From Ascaphus truei (taxonomy: Eukaryota; Chordata; Amphibia; Anura; Ascaphidae), in contig CM071568.1 of NCBI GenBank assembly GCA_036426205.1, forward strand, positions 117,952,050 through 118,016,049: a stretch of 64,000 nucleotides of DNA, given 5' to 3'. Shown piece by piece: positions 44,336 to 56,745 of this stretch. Position numbers and translations under genes: made by a program. Every line of letters starts with the position of its first letter. Position 1 is the first letter of the stretch. The notes beneath the pieces are model-generated. The model ran no database searches and was not told where the DNA came from. It saw only the letters and a list, made by a program, of their open reading frames with translations.

Positions 44336-46132
44336 GGATCGGTAGAGGTGATTTTACCCAAAGCAGGTAAGAAAGGTATAACATGGACTGCTCCGCTACT
44401 TGTTGTCCCCCCCCCCAGTGTTTTGTTCTTATATGGCTTCCTTAGGATACATTCAGATAAAGAAAAGGCAGGACATAGTGTAGTATCATACTGTACAAAT
44501 GTATTACACAACATAACATGTAGCAATCACACTCATGTTTTGTAAGTATAAAGTGTCTGTGGAGAAAAGTATCATAAAGTGAAGCTATCTACATCTTTTA
44601 ATATCCTTAAACCTGGATGCATACTGAATACTATGGACTAATTTCTGATTTCATTTCCTCACACAGGTATGTTTGTTTGATTGGAACCCCTTTATCATAT
44701 TAAGCCCATCTGCTATTGATCTTTACTTAACATCTACCTGGTATGAGCTGAATAGGCAGACTCCCTCCCTTAATTGTTAATTAAGTGACTGTGTGTTAGA
44801 GTATGTAAGTGAGTCTATCTTGGCTGTGAGCCATATGGCTGTGTCAACCCAAAGTGTCACATAAAGTGTCTGTGGAGTCATACTGGAGTTGAATACTACA
44901 AGAAGATCTGGACATTGCACTTCAAAAACAACTACAACCTTGTAACTGTGAGAACTTGGCTTTCTAATTGCTGTGATACTTTGTTCACTTCCTTTCCACC
45001 AATACATGGTTTAGTATCTCCTTCTGTATCTCACTATGTCCTCCCTATTGCTTTTTCTGTTTAATGTCCCCTCACTCCTTTGTAAACGTTTCTGTTCTCT
45101 CCAACTTCCCCACTTCCCTCCTTTCCACATTTCTTCATCTCTCCTCCCCTCCACCTATGCATGTGCCCATACACTGCACCATTATTTATACACCTCCTTC
45201 CCAACAACTTTCTTACCCCTCAATATAAAGCACCCACAAATCTTCTATTCACACCCTCTTTCTACTCCTTCCTGCTGCTCGAGATATCTCTCCTAATCTT
45301 GAACCCAGACAAAAACACACCTGCTCTCATCCATGCCTCCCTGCCATCCCCTCCTATGCAAATGGTGTTAACCTTCTGATTTAATCCTGACCATTTTACC
45401 TCAGCTGGCTTCATCAGGAGACAATGATCGGTGGCCCTACTAGTACACATTTATCTAGGGCTGCCTATTAGACTAAAGAGTCAATCAGCAAGATACCACT
45501 TAAAGAGCCCGAACCTATCCAATACATTAAATAGTTAGAACAATCCATACATAAATAGAAATATGATATTTATACAAATAGCTTAAAATGCATGACAAAT
45601 ATTAAACTAATAATAAAAACGAAAACATATGAAAAATGCACATTAAATACTAACTTAACATGAGATCTAAATGTAACCACATAGAGCGCAATACACACAA
45701 CATTAAAGGAAAATGGGAATGCACATTAAGTTCTAAATTAATTCAAAAAGCTCTTTATTAGACCACATTAGACTCAATCAACATACAGTGAATGAAATGG
45801 ATGGGAAAACAGATAAACATGTATCAGTACAGAATCACTGGATGGAGATACATAAATTAATTAAAATAAAATGTAACAACTATAACAATCATGTAGTCAA
45901 ATGTATATCCATCAAAATGGAAAAAATGAAATATAAAACCAACATATAAATATAAAATTATATATATGACAGTACATTGCGAGACTGAATGAGATACAAA
46001 AGAGAAAGAGCTGGATAACATAAAAGCACTAAGGTCAATATCTACATTGAGACCCCCCAAGACTAAGGGTCCTTGACTTGTATACCCAAAAAGTTTCCAT
46101 CTGGACATGTTTTTTCATCTTAATCCCCACCC
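44336..46132. other. 1.8-kb DNA between two CR1 pieces
   Basis: Unrelated to CR1; holds a pyrimidine-rich stretch (45,040-45,280) and, on the minus strand, CTGATGA (plus 45,411-45,417) followed by AGCC-AGCUGA-GGU and AAAA, a decayed hammerhead-like motif without G12. Probably a degraded PLE-type insertion, but no protein is readable. Confidence 0.4.
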
Positions 46133-47470
46133 AAATCTAAGTATAGTAGACCACATCAACTGCATTACCCTGGTTTAAATTACTACTTACTTTCTCAAAG
46201 AAACTAATGAGGTCAGTTTGACACAACCTATGCTTCATAAATCTATGGTGACTATTACTAAAAATTTTGGTAACCATTAGGTATTCCTGAATATTATCCC
46301 GTACTAAACCTTCAAGTAGCTTCCCCACTATTGATGTAAGGCTTAAAAGTCTGTAATTTCCTGGTTGTGATTAGCTCCCTTTTTAAATATAGGCATCATG
46401 TCTACTTTAAGCCAATCTTGTCGTGAGCCTATGGAAATGGAGTCTTGAATATTAAATGTACTGGTTTGGCTATTACTGAACTTAGCTCTTTAAGAAAACT
46501 TAGGTGCATTCCATTGGGGCTAGGTGCCTTATTTACTTTCATTTTAACAAGCCGCCTATGCACTTCTTCCTCAGTTAACCAATTGTTTGTTAATATAGAG
46601 GTTGTGGCTTCCTAATGTGGTGCTATTTTTGCAATTATCGCCTCCCTGGTAAATACAGAGACAAATAATGTATTTAATACCTTTGCCTTTTCCTTATTTC
46701 CAACAATGTGTCTGCCCAATTTACACTGAAAGGGTCCTATATTATGTATTCAAATATTTTTCTTAAGGTACTGAAATAAAATTTTATGGTTGATCTTACG
46801 TTCTATTGCAATCTTTTTTTCCTTTTAAAATTTTGCCAAACTGATTGCCCTTTTGTAATTTTTGTTACATTCCTTATAATTCTGCTTGGATGCCTCCATC
46901 CCTTCTGACTTTAAGAATCTAAATGCCTGCCTTTTTCTTTCCATTTCCCCCTATGTTTTTATCTAGCCACATTGACTTAGACTGGTTTCTTTTATATTTA
47001 TTACCCAAGGTTATACACTGATAAGTGAACTTATCTAACAATGTTTTAAAGACTGCCCATTTATCTTCCACATTTTTCCCTGCAAAAATGTAATCCCAAT
47101 TTATTCATTTTTCTATTATTCCTCAGTTTATTAAAATCTACCATTCAAAAATGTAAAATCTTTTTTGAACCCATATAGTAAGGTTTTTGATCATTTAATT
47201 CAAATGAGACTGTGTTGTGATCACTGTTTCCAAAATACTCCTTGGGTAATGTAATTGTCTTTTCACACCCCAATCTCATTGCTCCAGTCTTTGTCTGGAT
47301 AATTAAAATCATCGATTATGCAAATATGACCTCGTTTTGTTGCCTTCTCCATTTCAAAAAGTAATTTGATTTCCTCACTCTCAATGATTTTTGGTGGTTT
47401 ATAGAATATCCTTATGTATCTTTGTACTTTTACCTCCACTGCTGATTTCTATCACAAAAAGTCTCTACTA
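46133..47470 (-). pseudogene. CR1 LINE 5' part, inactive
   Basis: Minus-strand match to about 33,040-34,480 of the other CR1 copy: first catalytic motif region, PGP(N)GI region and part of the endonuclease. Full of stops. Its 3' 115 bp repeats the 5' end of the fragment at 44,219-44,335. Confidence 0.78.
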
Positions 47471-47695
47471 GAAATGGGTATTTTTTTTGCCAATTTAGAT
47501 ACGCCGGTTCCTTTGATCCGCAGATTTCATGGATCACTCTCCGAAACAGAAATCCAAAATTGTAGGGTTTTTTTCAGAGGCAAAGAACAATCCGTTCCCC
47601 GATTTATTTTTCTTAATTTGTTTGCGAATTATTAAAAAGCAACAGAGAGAGAGATATTTCTAATATTATAAGCAGTCGTCAGTTGTGTGTGTATA

Positions 47696-48530
47696 TATAT
47701 ATCCCCTCAAATGTCCCTCCATATAAGTTAGGGAGACATGCCTCTGCTGAAAAAAGAGCACACCTGATAGATATGTATATCTATTCAAAGTATATTTAAA
47801 GTAGTCCCATCTCACAGTTTCTAAAATGATTTCGGTACTAACTATATAGCGTTGATAATAAGCCTAAAGCACCAACCTAATGACTAGAATGCTGTTAGTC
47901 CCAACAGGACTAGAACCCACAACCACAATTTTGCTAGGCCACAGCTGCAGCAGTGTGAGTGGCACCAGCTAATAGGGAACATTCCTGTCACATCCTACTT
48001 TTGAGCTGCTTGCTGTTCGCTGCATACACGTAGCTAATCTAGCTATTAGTGTATCTCACATGTGTTCCACAAGGTACATTGAACTGTAAACCAGGAAGTT
48101 GTGGTCTGATTTTAAGGGAAGTCAGGGGAGGGAGCTAGTACAGGTATATGCACTCATTTTAGTGCTACATGCACAAAAAATGACTACAGTATAACAGAAG
48201 AGGAATACAAATATTCACTGTGCCATCTGCCAGAGTGCCAAACACATACTGAATTGAAACACTTTATTTTACAATAAATACAACTCTATAAACTGCTGGA
48301 AGAGATTCCACTTGCTTCCCAGAGCACACAAAGTGTTATTGGGTTGACCAGTCTAAGGCATCTTAGGAATGGTGTGCATCTTAGGAAAGGTATGTGTCAG
48401 ACCAATAGGATCAGAAGTTGAACCCTCACAATCTCTGTTATTCAGAACAACAGCTCTAGTAGTGTGAGCTAAAGTATGCTTCTTTTTCAGCACAGGCATG
48501 TCTCCCTAATTTGTTTGAGGGGATATATAT
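47696..48530. mobile_element. Nonautonomous element with inverted termini
   Basis: Left ATATCCCCTCAAATG...TTAGGGAGACATGCCT...TGCTGAAAAA and right, reverse complemented, ATATCCCCTCAAACAAATTAGGGAGACATGCC...TGCTGAAAAA. About 70 bp of imperfect terminal inverted repeat. The flanking (TA)n hides the target duplication. The interior contains a GGTTCTAGTCC (minus) that resembles a Pol III B box. No coding. Confidence 0.62.
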
Positions 48531-50329
48531 GCACCTGATGAATGTTAATAACATTTGAATGCACAATTTTAAATCTGTATGTGGAATGGAATTTGATAAA
48601 ATAATCTGCAGAATTTTGGGAAATTAATTTTGACAGTTCCATCTCTAGTCTCTACATTTTTATCATTCACTTCATACTGTATACATCTCCCCTTGTAATA
48701 TGATTTAAATCCGGTTTAAAATACATTATAAACATACTCCATCACCTCTTAAATTTGCTCAATCCTTCTGAAAAAGGGAATGATCTTCTAAATTAACTGA
48801 AATAACTAATGTATAAGAATCTCTAATACATTTTCTTTTTTTAGGAAAAATCATTCTTTTTGTAACTACATGTGATACTGTATGTAGCATTTATATACCT
48901 TTTAGTTATAGAGACAAGATCACATCATCTGACTTTTAAAAAATACAAGTTTTGTTCCTATACCTTTTTTTTCATACATTGCTCTTGAAGCAAACTGTGC
49001 AGAAACGGCATTAAGTTCCATCTATCTGGACCACAATGAAGTTGATTGAATGAGGAATTGTGGAAAGTGGATATTGCTGTTTCCACAACTGGCAACAGTT
49101 TAAAACTAGAACCATGAGCTGCAATGCAGAGATGGCAGTGTTGTCATTGAATAAACTGTTTGTACTGAATATGCTGTGTAAACTTACATCCCATAGTGAC
49201 TCTGCTTCTGTTAGTGAGTCCATCATTATAGTAATTACTTTTTTAAACGCCCAATCCTCTGTTGCTGAATCAGAAGTAGCTCTTGCTGCACCAATGAAAG
49301 GTGTAATATGACCAGATTAATGGTGATAAGATGTCCAGAGCCTACAGTATATGATCTGTATTGTGTAATTATAGTGGATAAGTCTTCACTGCTATCAACA
49401 CACTGTAAAAACCTCACTAGTTTGATTTTTTTGTTACTGTACATAGTTGCACATTTGTGTTTATACAGGTAACATACTGTACCAACAGATGGGCAGGAAG
49501 TAAAGTGAGACAACTGGTGGTCATTAAGTCATCATCATGATCAGGTGTTGGTGATCCTAGCTGTAACAGAAAAGGTTACTGTATGTTAATAAGTAGCAGA
49601 AGGATTCGAGTTGGCGAACGTATCAAAATTCGAGCCGCAAATTGTTTGCTTTGTTTTGACCAAAATTCGATTTGCAGACAGATATTCATAGCTTTGGAAA
49701 ATAAACCATTTGGACAAATGCTCCTGAAACAGCCATCATTCGACCTCCCTTTCTGTGAATATCATAAAATCAGTTGACAGATATTATACCTTTAATTTGT
49801 TTGCAAATGTTTAAAATTTTGATTTGCTTGCGCGCATGTGCTAAACCTTTCCCACTTTCTCACTGTTGTTGTTCACATTGTGATGGAAGAGAGCAATGTG
49901 TGGACTGATGGCTGGGTTAGTGTCTAGGTAGGTAGGCAATTTGGGGACTTTAGGGTGTGATGACAGACAGAGACAGCGCAGGACATTTTTGTTATGGAGA
50001 GTGGTTGCAGAAGCAGCTGGGCTTTGCTGGTGCCCCTCCTGGGAGACTGATGAGGGATTTTTCAAGGGGCTTAGTTAGCAGTGCAGGTAAAACAGCAAGA
50101 GCAGCAGTAGAATTACACACGAGTTGCTTTATATGGTACCAGCAGTTGGAGTCGCAGTAGTACTGTGACAAAAGTGAACAGAAAGTGCGCAACTATTAAA
50201 CAATACCACACACGTGAAGTGATAATACAGTGATATTAAAGGTATATTACGTGACCTAATACTCAGATTGGAGCGTCTGCAGCTGTGGTACCAGGGATGG
50301 CTCAGGGCACCCCCTAAAACGTTAGACAA
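48531..50329. other. AT-rich DNA, nothing identified
   Basis: Short frames at 49,011-49,513 and 49,841-50,192 match no family I recognise. No terminal repeats seen. Confidence 0.35.
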
Positions 50330-51000
50330 AAACACAAAAGACACAGCGCACAACGCTCATAGTGCATTAAAGATATATTAAAACAACAAATAAATAGGGT
50401 AATTATTGTGCGTACATCAATAAAAATTCAGTTAGACATTTATGGGATATGTTACCCATCCACCAGCACTGCGACCCGGATCAGATGTCTTTATCAGAGA
50501 TCTTGCATCACACTGTGGACCGGATCAGCAGTCATCTACTGTTACTGGAGTCCGTGAGTAAGTCCCAGATTTAGAATGGGTAGATAAGGAGTCCTTTAAG
50601 TGTCCCCGGTGAAGGTGAACAGTGTCCAGCCACAAGTGGGAAACGCGTAGGATAGTGTACTATTGGACTCTCTGCCCCCACATATACTGATCCAGCCACC
50701 GGAGTAGAACTCTGACGTGACGCGACGTGAGTTGGAGTGACGTCATCACCCGGAAGTGCCAGTGAGGTGGGGAGAAGGAGGGTAAGGGTGAAACGCGTTG
50801 AGGGGGAGATGCTGGTGTAGCCCTGGTGTGTGTCAATAAAGTTTTTTGGAACCAAACATCCGGGAGCTTCTTTCAGACATGCGCAGTTGCGCCGCACTTC
50901 CAACCTTTCCCTGACTTGTATTTCGGCGGCGGCACGCAGGAGGAGACAAGGAGAGCGGTCCTACAACCGGAGGAGCAGGTGAGGTTATTCTTTCCCCCTG
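50330..51000. mobile_element. PLE-type terminal module, orientation mixed
   Basis: Left edge ACAGCGCACAACGCTCATAG matches 22,672. Contains GGGAAACGCGTAGG (50,638-50,651) and GTGAAACGCGTTGAG (50,787-50,801), the GAAACGCG tail of the hammerhead-like motifs without a recognisable CUGANGA core, a CRE at 50,738-50,745, and CAATAAAG at 50,833. Confidence 0.4.
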
Positions 51001-54000
51001 CACCGGTGGAATCAGTGACCTAAGTCAGCTCCCTTATGCCTACCCCAGTGTCTGACATTCTCAGACCTGCCTCACACAGAAGCGCTTGACAGACTTTCAC
51101 TATGTGTTGGAGTTCAGCTTGGGGGAGGAAATAATTCCACCTACTTCCCTCTCTGGAAGTAGCTCTCTCTTAGAGGAAACAGGTAGTACTGAGAATTTTG
51201 ATGCTATTGCTCAATTGTTGGAGAGTGAGTTTCTGTCATGGCCACCTTTGTCAGCAGCTATTTTCTTTGTGTCATTGACCTCAGTTGATTCTGTCTGTCT
51301 AGTGACAGAGACTGTTGATGCTTCCTGTGCCCAAGTCTATCTATTGTTTGCAAAGGTGTGTGAGCACAAAATGCTGCACTGCCCTATTTTGCCACACCAA
51401 GGGCACCTAATGCTGCTCTTTATGATCTAGCTGGGGCAGAGGAAGCTTCAGCAGGTTGGGATGTAGAGGTTCAAGTGGAGGAAACAAAGGCAGGAGGAGT
51501 GGGCATGGTATTAATAGGGAGCCAAAGTTGCAGTGACAAGTTGCTGACTGCTCTAAGCCCATCTGGGTTAGTTGTTGTAGGTCTCTCACTATACAGAACA
51601 TGAAATTATGTGACTGTCATTTTGACAAAGATATGTACCAACTACAGACACTGCTTTCATCTTGGCCATTTTTAATTTTGGGTTTGTGTTGTGGTTCACC
51701 ATCATTTTTTTTATTAATGATGTTGGATGTCACACAGTCCCTTACTATTTTTCTCAACTCCAGCAAGCAAATCCTAATACTATTTGTTTCTGCTGCTTCC
51801 TCTGACATGGTCTGAACCCTTCTGTTTTTGCTGTTACCAAGTTTACACTCCTTAGTTCTCTTTTGTTGTTGGTAAATATTTGTATAACGCCTCTTTTATA
51901 TAGCCCCCAGACTGATACCTGTAGATGAGGTGGGGGCCTTTCCTCTCATTTTTGGATGATCGGTCAGACAACAGGAGACAACCACAATGATGTTAGTAAT
52001 ACAACCCGCTATATTTAGCAAGTATAGATACTTTAGGAACCTTGTGACTCTTAAAAAAGGATCACTATATATATATTAAAACACATCAACATAACATTCT
52101 ACATAAGCACATCAGTGCCTTGAGAATACAGCCTCCCAATCCTGTGTATCTAGATTTAAGTGATGGTTGCTGGCACACCGTTGGAGCTCGTTAATGCAAC
52201 TACGTGTAGCAGGCCTGTACTTCACAAAATACTTTGGTACCACTTTTAGCTGCGATCGTTAATGATCCCTTCCGATGGTGTTCACTCCTCCGTGCAGCTT
52301 TCTAGTGATGATATGTTGGGCCTCCCTGCACGCTGTAATGTCCTCCCTCCAGTAAATGTCTGCTCTCTCTTAGAGGGACATAGACTGGCCCTGGGTCACA
52401 CTTGATCAAGCCTGAAGTCGTTCAGGCTCATGCAGATATCTTGCACACCTGTCCTGCCAACCCCTCTTAAAGGCGCCTCTCTTCTTAGTCCCAACTCATC
52501 CACAGCCTTGGTCATTGGCTTCACTCAGTAGCAGGCGTGCTGCTCGAGCTCTGCAGCAGGCCCTGGTGTAGATTTTTAGGACATTAACAGCAGCCAGCCC
52601 CCAATCAGGATCGGTTTGGAGGGGCTAACTAACACCAGTGACTGAGGTACAGGATTTTAACATCTAGTGGATGGAGTGGTTGGGGACGTGCCATTTTTGA
52701 TGCAGCTCTGTTAATTAATGTAAATGCTGCATTTTTTATAGATTTGAATACATAAAGTTGCTATTAAGTGATTGATTTAGTTTTTTCCTTGCACTTCTGT
52801 CTTTTCTGTTTTTTGGTTATTGGCTGATCCTATGTCTATCATGAGCCACATGTCCAGGGCACACTGGAGAAGAACCTGAAAGGGGGCAGTGTGTGTTTTG
52901 CTTGCATTACACAGGGAGTTACATTTTCTTTATAAAACAGAAGAAAAATAAAACATAGAAGGCAAGCCCTCCACCAATACCAGAAAATACAAAGATCAAA
53001 AAAGTTTGTAGAAAAGTTAAATAACAAAGTTTAAAATATATACATATATATTTATCCAGGTTTATAAAAAAAAATCATGTTTTTCGACAGGTAATTCAAG
53101 GCTATGACTTTTTCAAATGAATATGTAATATTTCAAATTACATTCTTCAATCACAGACATACAGTATTTCATAATTACTACTTGTTACTTATTACATAAA
53201 TACTGTAGTACTATTATATTAGTTTGAAAGAAAAAAAACTGAAGCAAGTTCAATCTATGTTTAATTTGAAACATGAATGATTTGTGATGATTGATGATGA
53301 TGAATCAGATGATCTGCTTTTCCCTCTCCTTGTCTTTTATTTATTCTTTTCATTATCGTTGTGAAATCATATTATATATGAATCTGACATTAGATTAATC
53401 ATGATGGATTATATTGGATTTCAATATTATTTTCTCTCCCTATGCCTATTTCTGTGCGACGGCATCTCAACTCAAGTTCTCTCTCAACTTATTTATTAAA
53501 TAGTTAATAAAATTTAACTTGTTATTATTAGTGTCTACCTTGCATACCCATGCCTGCCTGATAGATGCGATGCCTGCCTACCTGCCAACCTGCCCTACCT
53601 ACTATCCCTGCCCTAGCTAGCAGTGCCAATAGCCAGTGTTTGTGTGTTGTTTATTTTCAATTGAAACAGCTGGAGTGGCTACAAAACAATGACAACTTAA
53701 TTTTATGGTTTTCACAAGTCAACCATGGGGTTTGTCTGGCCTGAACATGGCTGATCTTTTACAAGCCAACTTGCCAAGCGTCGTCCATCCTCTGTGTTTT
53801 TTCAGTGTCACCTCTTAAAGTTATATTAGATCTTGTCCCTTCAACTTCAACCTATAAATTGCTGAGAGATGGAACCGTAACTAGAAGTTAGGTTATAGGG
53901 CATACTACATACATTCAACAAGCCATGCACTGTGCCAATACCAAGTCGTGCCAAGTTTTCCGACCTAGATATTAAATTAGTGACTGCTGGCCTGGTCTAG

Positions 54001-54790
54001 TGGCCTGCCAAGTGAACTAGTGCTGCTAATCCCATTCCCAACATCGATGATATGGTTGAACTTGTTGTACACTGGTAGGTGTTGTCAAGACAGTTTGTGT
54101 ACTGGGCCTTGTTTTTTGGGCTCCTACAATATAGTCAAAAAAATCATTAAATATAAATGAGGCAATTTTCAGTCTTTGGCAATGAGATAATGATGATTAT
54201 GGTGGTGGTGTAGTGTTTCTGTGGACACACACAACAAGCCCTGACAGTGAGTGGCAGTGTTAAACCAAAGCAGCTGTAAAGCTTAGATACATTTTTTTTT
54301 ATTTCAGTCAGTCTCTCTGACCAGTTGTGTTATTTACTTAATGTTGTTACTGAATAACTCCAGCAGAGTCATTCATCACTAATTTCTACTAGACCAATGG
54401 CAGAATGCATTGATTCTCACTGAAAATAGTGTTGTTCACAGGGTAATAATTATTGTGAGAATATTTTTGAAAAAATTGAGTATGTACTTGGGCCCACCCC
54501 CTCATGCATTACTGAGAGATGGTACAGTAACTAGTTTAGAAAATACATATATTAAACACAACAAGCTAAGTACTGTGCCAATGCCAACCTAGATATTACG
54601 TAATTGTTGACTGGTTGTCCTCAAGTGCCAGGTGCCAATTTCAAACTAGATGTTATGGTGCTGCACTGGCTGGCAAAGCAATTTGGTTTCAGGTTTCTTT
54701 AGGCCTAAACACACAGAATCCCAGCATGCTCAAGAAACCCCAAAACATACCACATAATTAATACAGTATATGAATATATGAATATATTAT
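51001..54790. other. No gene identified; old internal duplication
   Basis: The frame 51,086-51,430 (114 aa) and its antisense match nothing recognised. 53,840-53,980 and 54,490-54,620 share CTGAGAGATGG, GTAACTAG and CACTGTGCCAAT in order, so about 140 bp are duplicated 640 bp apart. Confidence 0.4.
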
Positions 54791-55139
54791 TTAATAAAAC
54801 ATGTGTGAAGACAATTCAAAACTGCCAAGAGTACAATATAAAACAGCATTGTATAAGTTTATACTCATATACAGGAGTAGCCTCGAGGTGCCGCCATGTC
54901 TCCGCTCTTCCGCTGGGAATACTTTAGATGTCGTCACTCCTCATCAGTGGTGTAATAGGTTTCAAATTCCTCCGTCAACCACAGTCCTATGGCGCAGGTT
55001 CCGTCTAATGAAAGAGTCCCAGTGTACCGGAGCAATGTTTGGTCTAATAAGTATTGCTTTTGTCCCCATTATAAAGGTGTCATAACTACAGCTGTTAGAC
55101 ATAAGCTAATTGTCTTTTTAAATCAATTGTATTTGAAAC

Positions 55140-55720
55140 ATGTTGTTACCATTAATCAATCAGCCAAGAAGGGGGCTGATTGGTTTACACACACATAAAT
55201 AGCTAGGACGTACTTCCGTCACATATCCCCTGATGAAATCACCGTTTGAGTGAAGAAACGCGTAGGGATGTTAGTGTGAGCTACTGACAGGTCTTAGTAT
55301 ACTCGGACATTTTTGTGGCTGCTGCTGGGACATTACTTACGTTGCTGTGCTTTGGCGAACTGACACACTTGCTGGATCTCCCCTGTGGGGTCACGTCACC
55401 ATTTCCCTCCATCCGGAGTTACTGTGGAGAGCGATCTGCATCCGGTTTACGTCGGGAGAGTGTGTGTTGCCTTCTGAGAGCCCTGCTGGACGGGGGCTCA
55501 GACTGATTGGGACTTCAGTGAAGATCGGTTTGGCGTGTGAGCAGAGCAGTGTGTTCCGGCAGCTGGCGAATGAGTATACTCATTACATGCTTTTTATTCA
55601 CATATGTTTGTGAGTTTAAATTTGTTGGGTTTAATAATCGTTATTAAATGTGTATTTTCATATTACACTAGGATCGGGCGCTCTCTTTCTTGTCATTTTG
55701 TAGATCACTGGGAGGTCGTT
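55140..55720 (+). mobile_element. PLE-type terminal module with best-preserved hammerhead-like motif
   Basis: CCAAT-type motif (GATTGG near 55,178), TATA-like ATAAATA (55,195-55,201), hammerhead-like motif (55,223-55,271), and a GGGCGCTCTCTTTCTTG end near 55,676 that resembles the other module end at 16,220 (minus). No coding. Confidence 0.52.
55223..55271 (+). ncRNA. Hammerhead-ribozyme-like motif, canonical core, 7-bp stem I
   Basis: Stem I AUAUCCC (55,223-55,229) pairs with GGGAUGU (55,265-55,271) with one G-U. Core CUGAUGA (55,230-55,236). Stem II UCAC...GUGA with AA before and A after. GAAAC at 55,255-55,259, then GCGUA with predicted cleavage after A at 55,264. Longest stem I of all copies. 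The unpaired A residues flanking stem II are the main departure from consensus. Confidence 0.55.
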
Positions 55721-56040
55721 GGTTCCTTGCAGAGAGCAGCCGGTATCCAGAGTAGTGGACCATCATTAATTTTTATTTTTTCAATTATACAGGACTATTT
55801 CTTTTTTTATGTTTTTTTTATTTATTTTATTTATTTGCTGAAATACGTTGGTTTGCAAACTATTGAAGCATATTTTTGTAATATTCAGTCATTAGCTCAC
55901 ACTAATTAGTTATTGTATTATTTTTGTATCACTGTGTGTATTTTTTAATTATATTATACTGCTGACATCTATTTATCACGTAGACAGATATTTTAGTGTT
56001 AGAAGAAAACACCTGAGGGGCGCAGTTTTTTTCTTTTTGT

Positions 56041-56107
56041 CTATATATATATATATATATATCCTGTATAGTTTTTTTCTTTTTGTCTATATATATATAT
56101 ATATATC
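56041..56107. repeat. Two TA microsatellites in a duplicated unit
   Basis: TTTTTTCTTTTTGTC(TA)nTCCTGTATA occurs twice in direct succession. Confidence 0.88.
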
Positions 56108-56116
56108 CTGTATAAA

Positions 56117-56745
56117 GGAGTGCTACTGAGTGTTGCCAAATGTACACAACAAAAGACAGAAAAGCCCAATGCTACATCCAATATAACAAAAATACACAGT
56201 GAAATACTTTTATATTCTCTTGAAAAGGGGTCATTTAGTTAAATCCTTTGGCGTTATTAGCTGCAAGCCACATCAAGGCATGACCATTAGCAGGTCCTAA
56301 CACTACCTGATTAAAATTATCATTTACCTCTATTTGGAGGGAGAATGACCACATTGGATCTGTCCAAACCCAGTAACATGAAAAAGACCTGCTAACTTAA
56401 AAATTGGGGAGGGACGAGCATAAACCCTGGAGGGGGGAAGGACGGGCCACTAACCTCCAAACAGCTGAGACAAGCTGGAAAAAAGCTAATAAACACACAG
56501 AATCACAGCAAACTCAAGAAACCCCAAAACATACAACATAATATATCGGGAATAGGTATATAAGTGTCAAAAGGAGTGCTACTGAGCATGACCAAATGTA
56601 TACAATAAAAGATAGAAAAGCCCAATGCTACATCCAATATGTCAAAAATACACAGTAAAATACTTATATATTCTCTTGAAAAAGGGTCATTTAGTTAAAT
56701 CCTTTTGCCAAAGCTTTATAAGCTTGCAAGCCACATTGGGCATAA
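56117..56745. repeat. Direct duplication of about 170 bp
   Basis: 56,117-56,290 and 56,571-56,745 share GGAGTGCTACTGAG, AAAAGCCCAATGCTACATCC and TCATTTAGTTAAATCCTTT in order. A related AACACACAGAATCxCAGCA...AAGAAACCCCAAAACATAC block also recurs at 54,710 and 56,493. Confidence 0.75.

Noticed and set aside
45390..45420. CTGATGA-AGCC...GGU-AAAA as a functional hammerhead
   Set aside because: G12 absent and no stem I; noted only as a decayed copy.
47880..47990. tRNA gene
   Set aside because: Only a B-box-like motif; no cloverleaf or properly spaced A box.
50600..50801. Two GAAACGCG tails as full hammerhead motifs
   Set aside because: No CUGANGA-like core at the right distance; only the tail is preserved.
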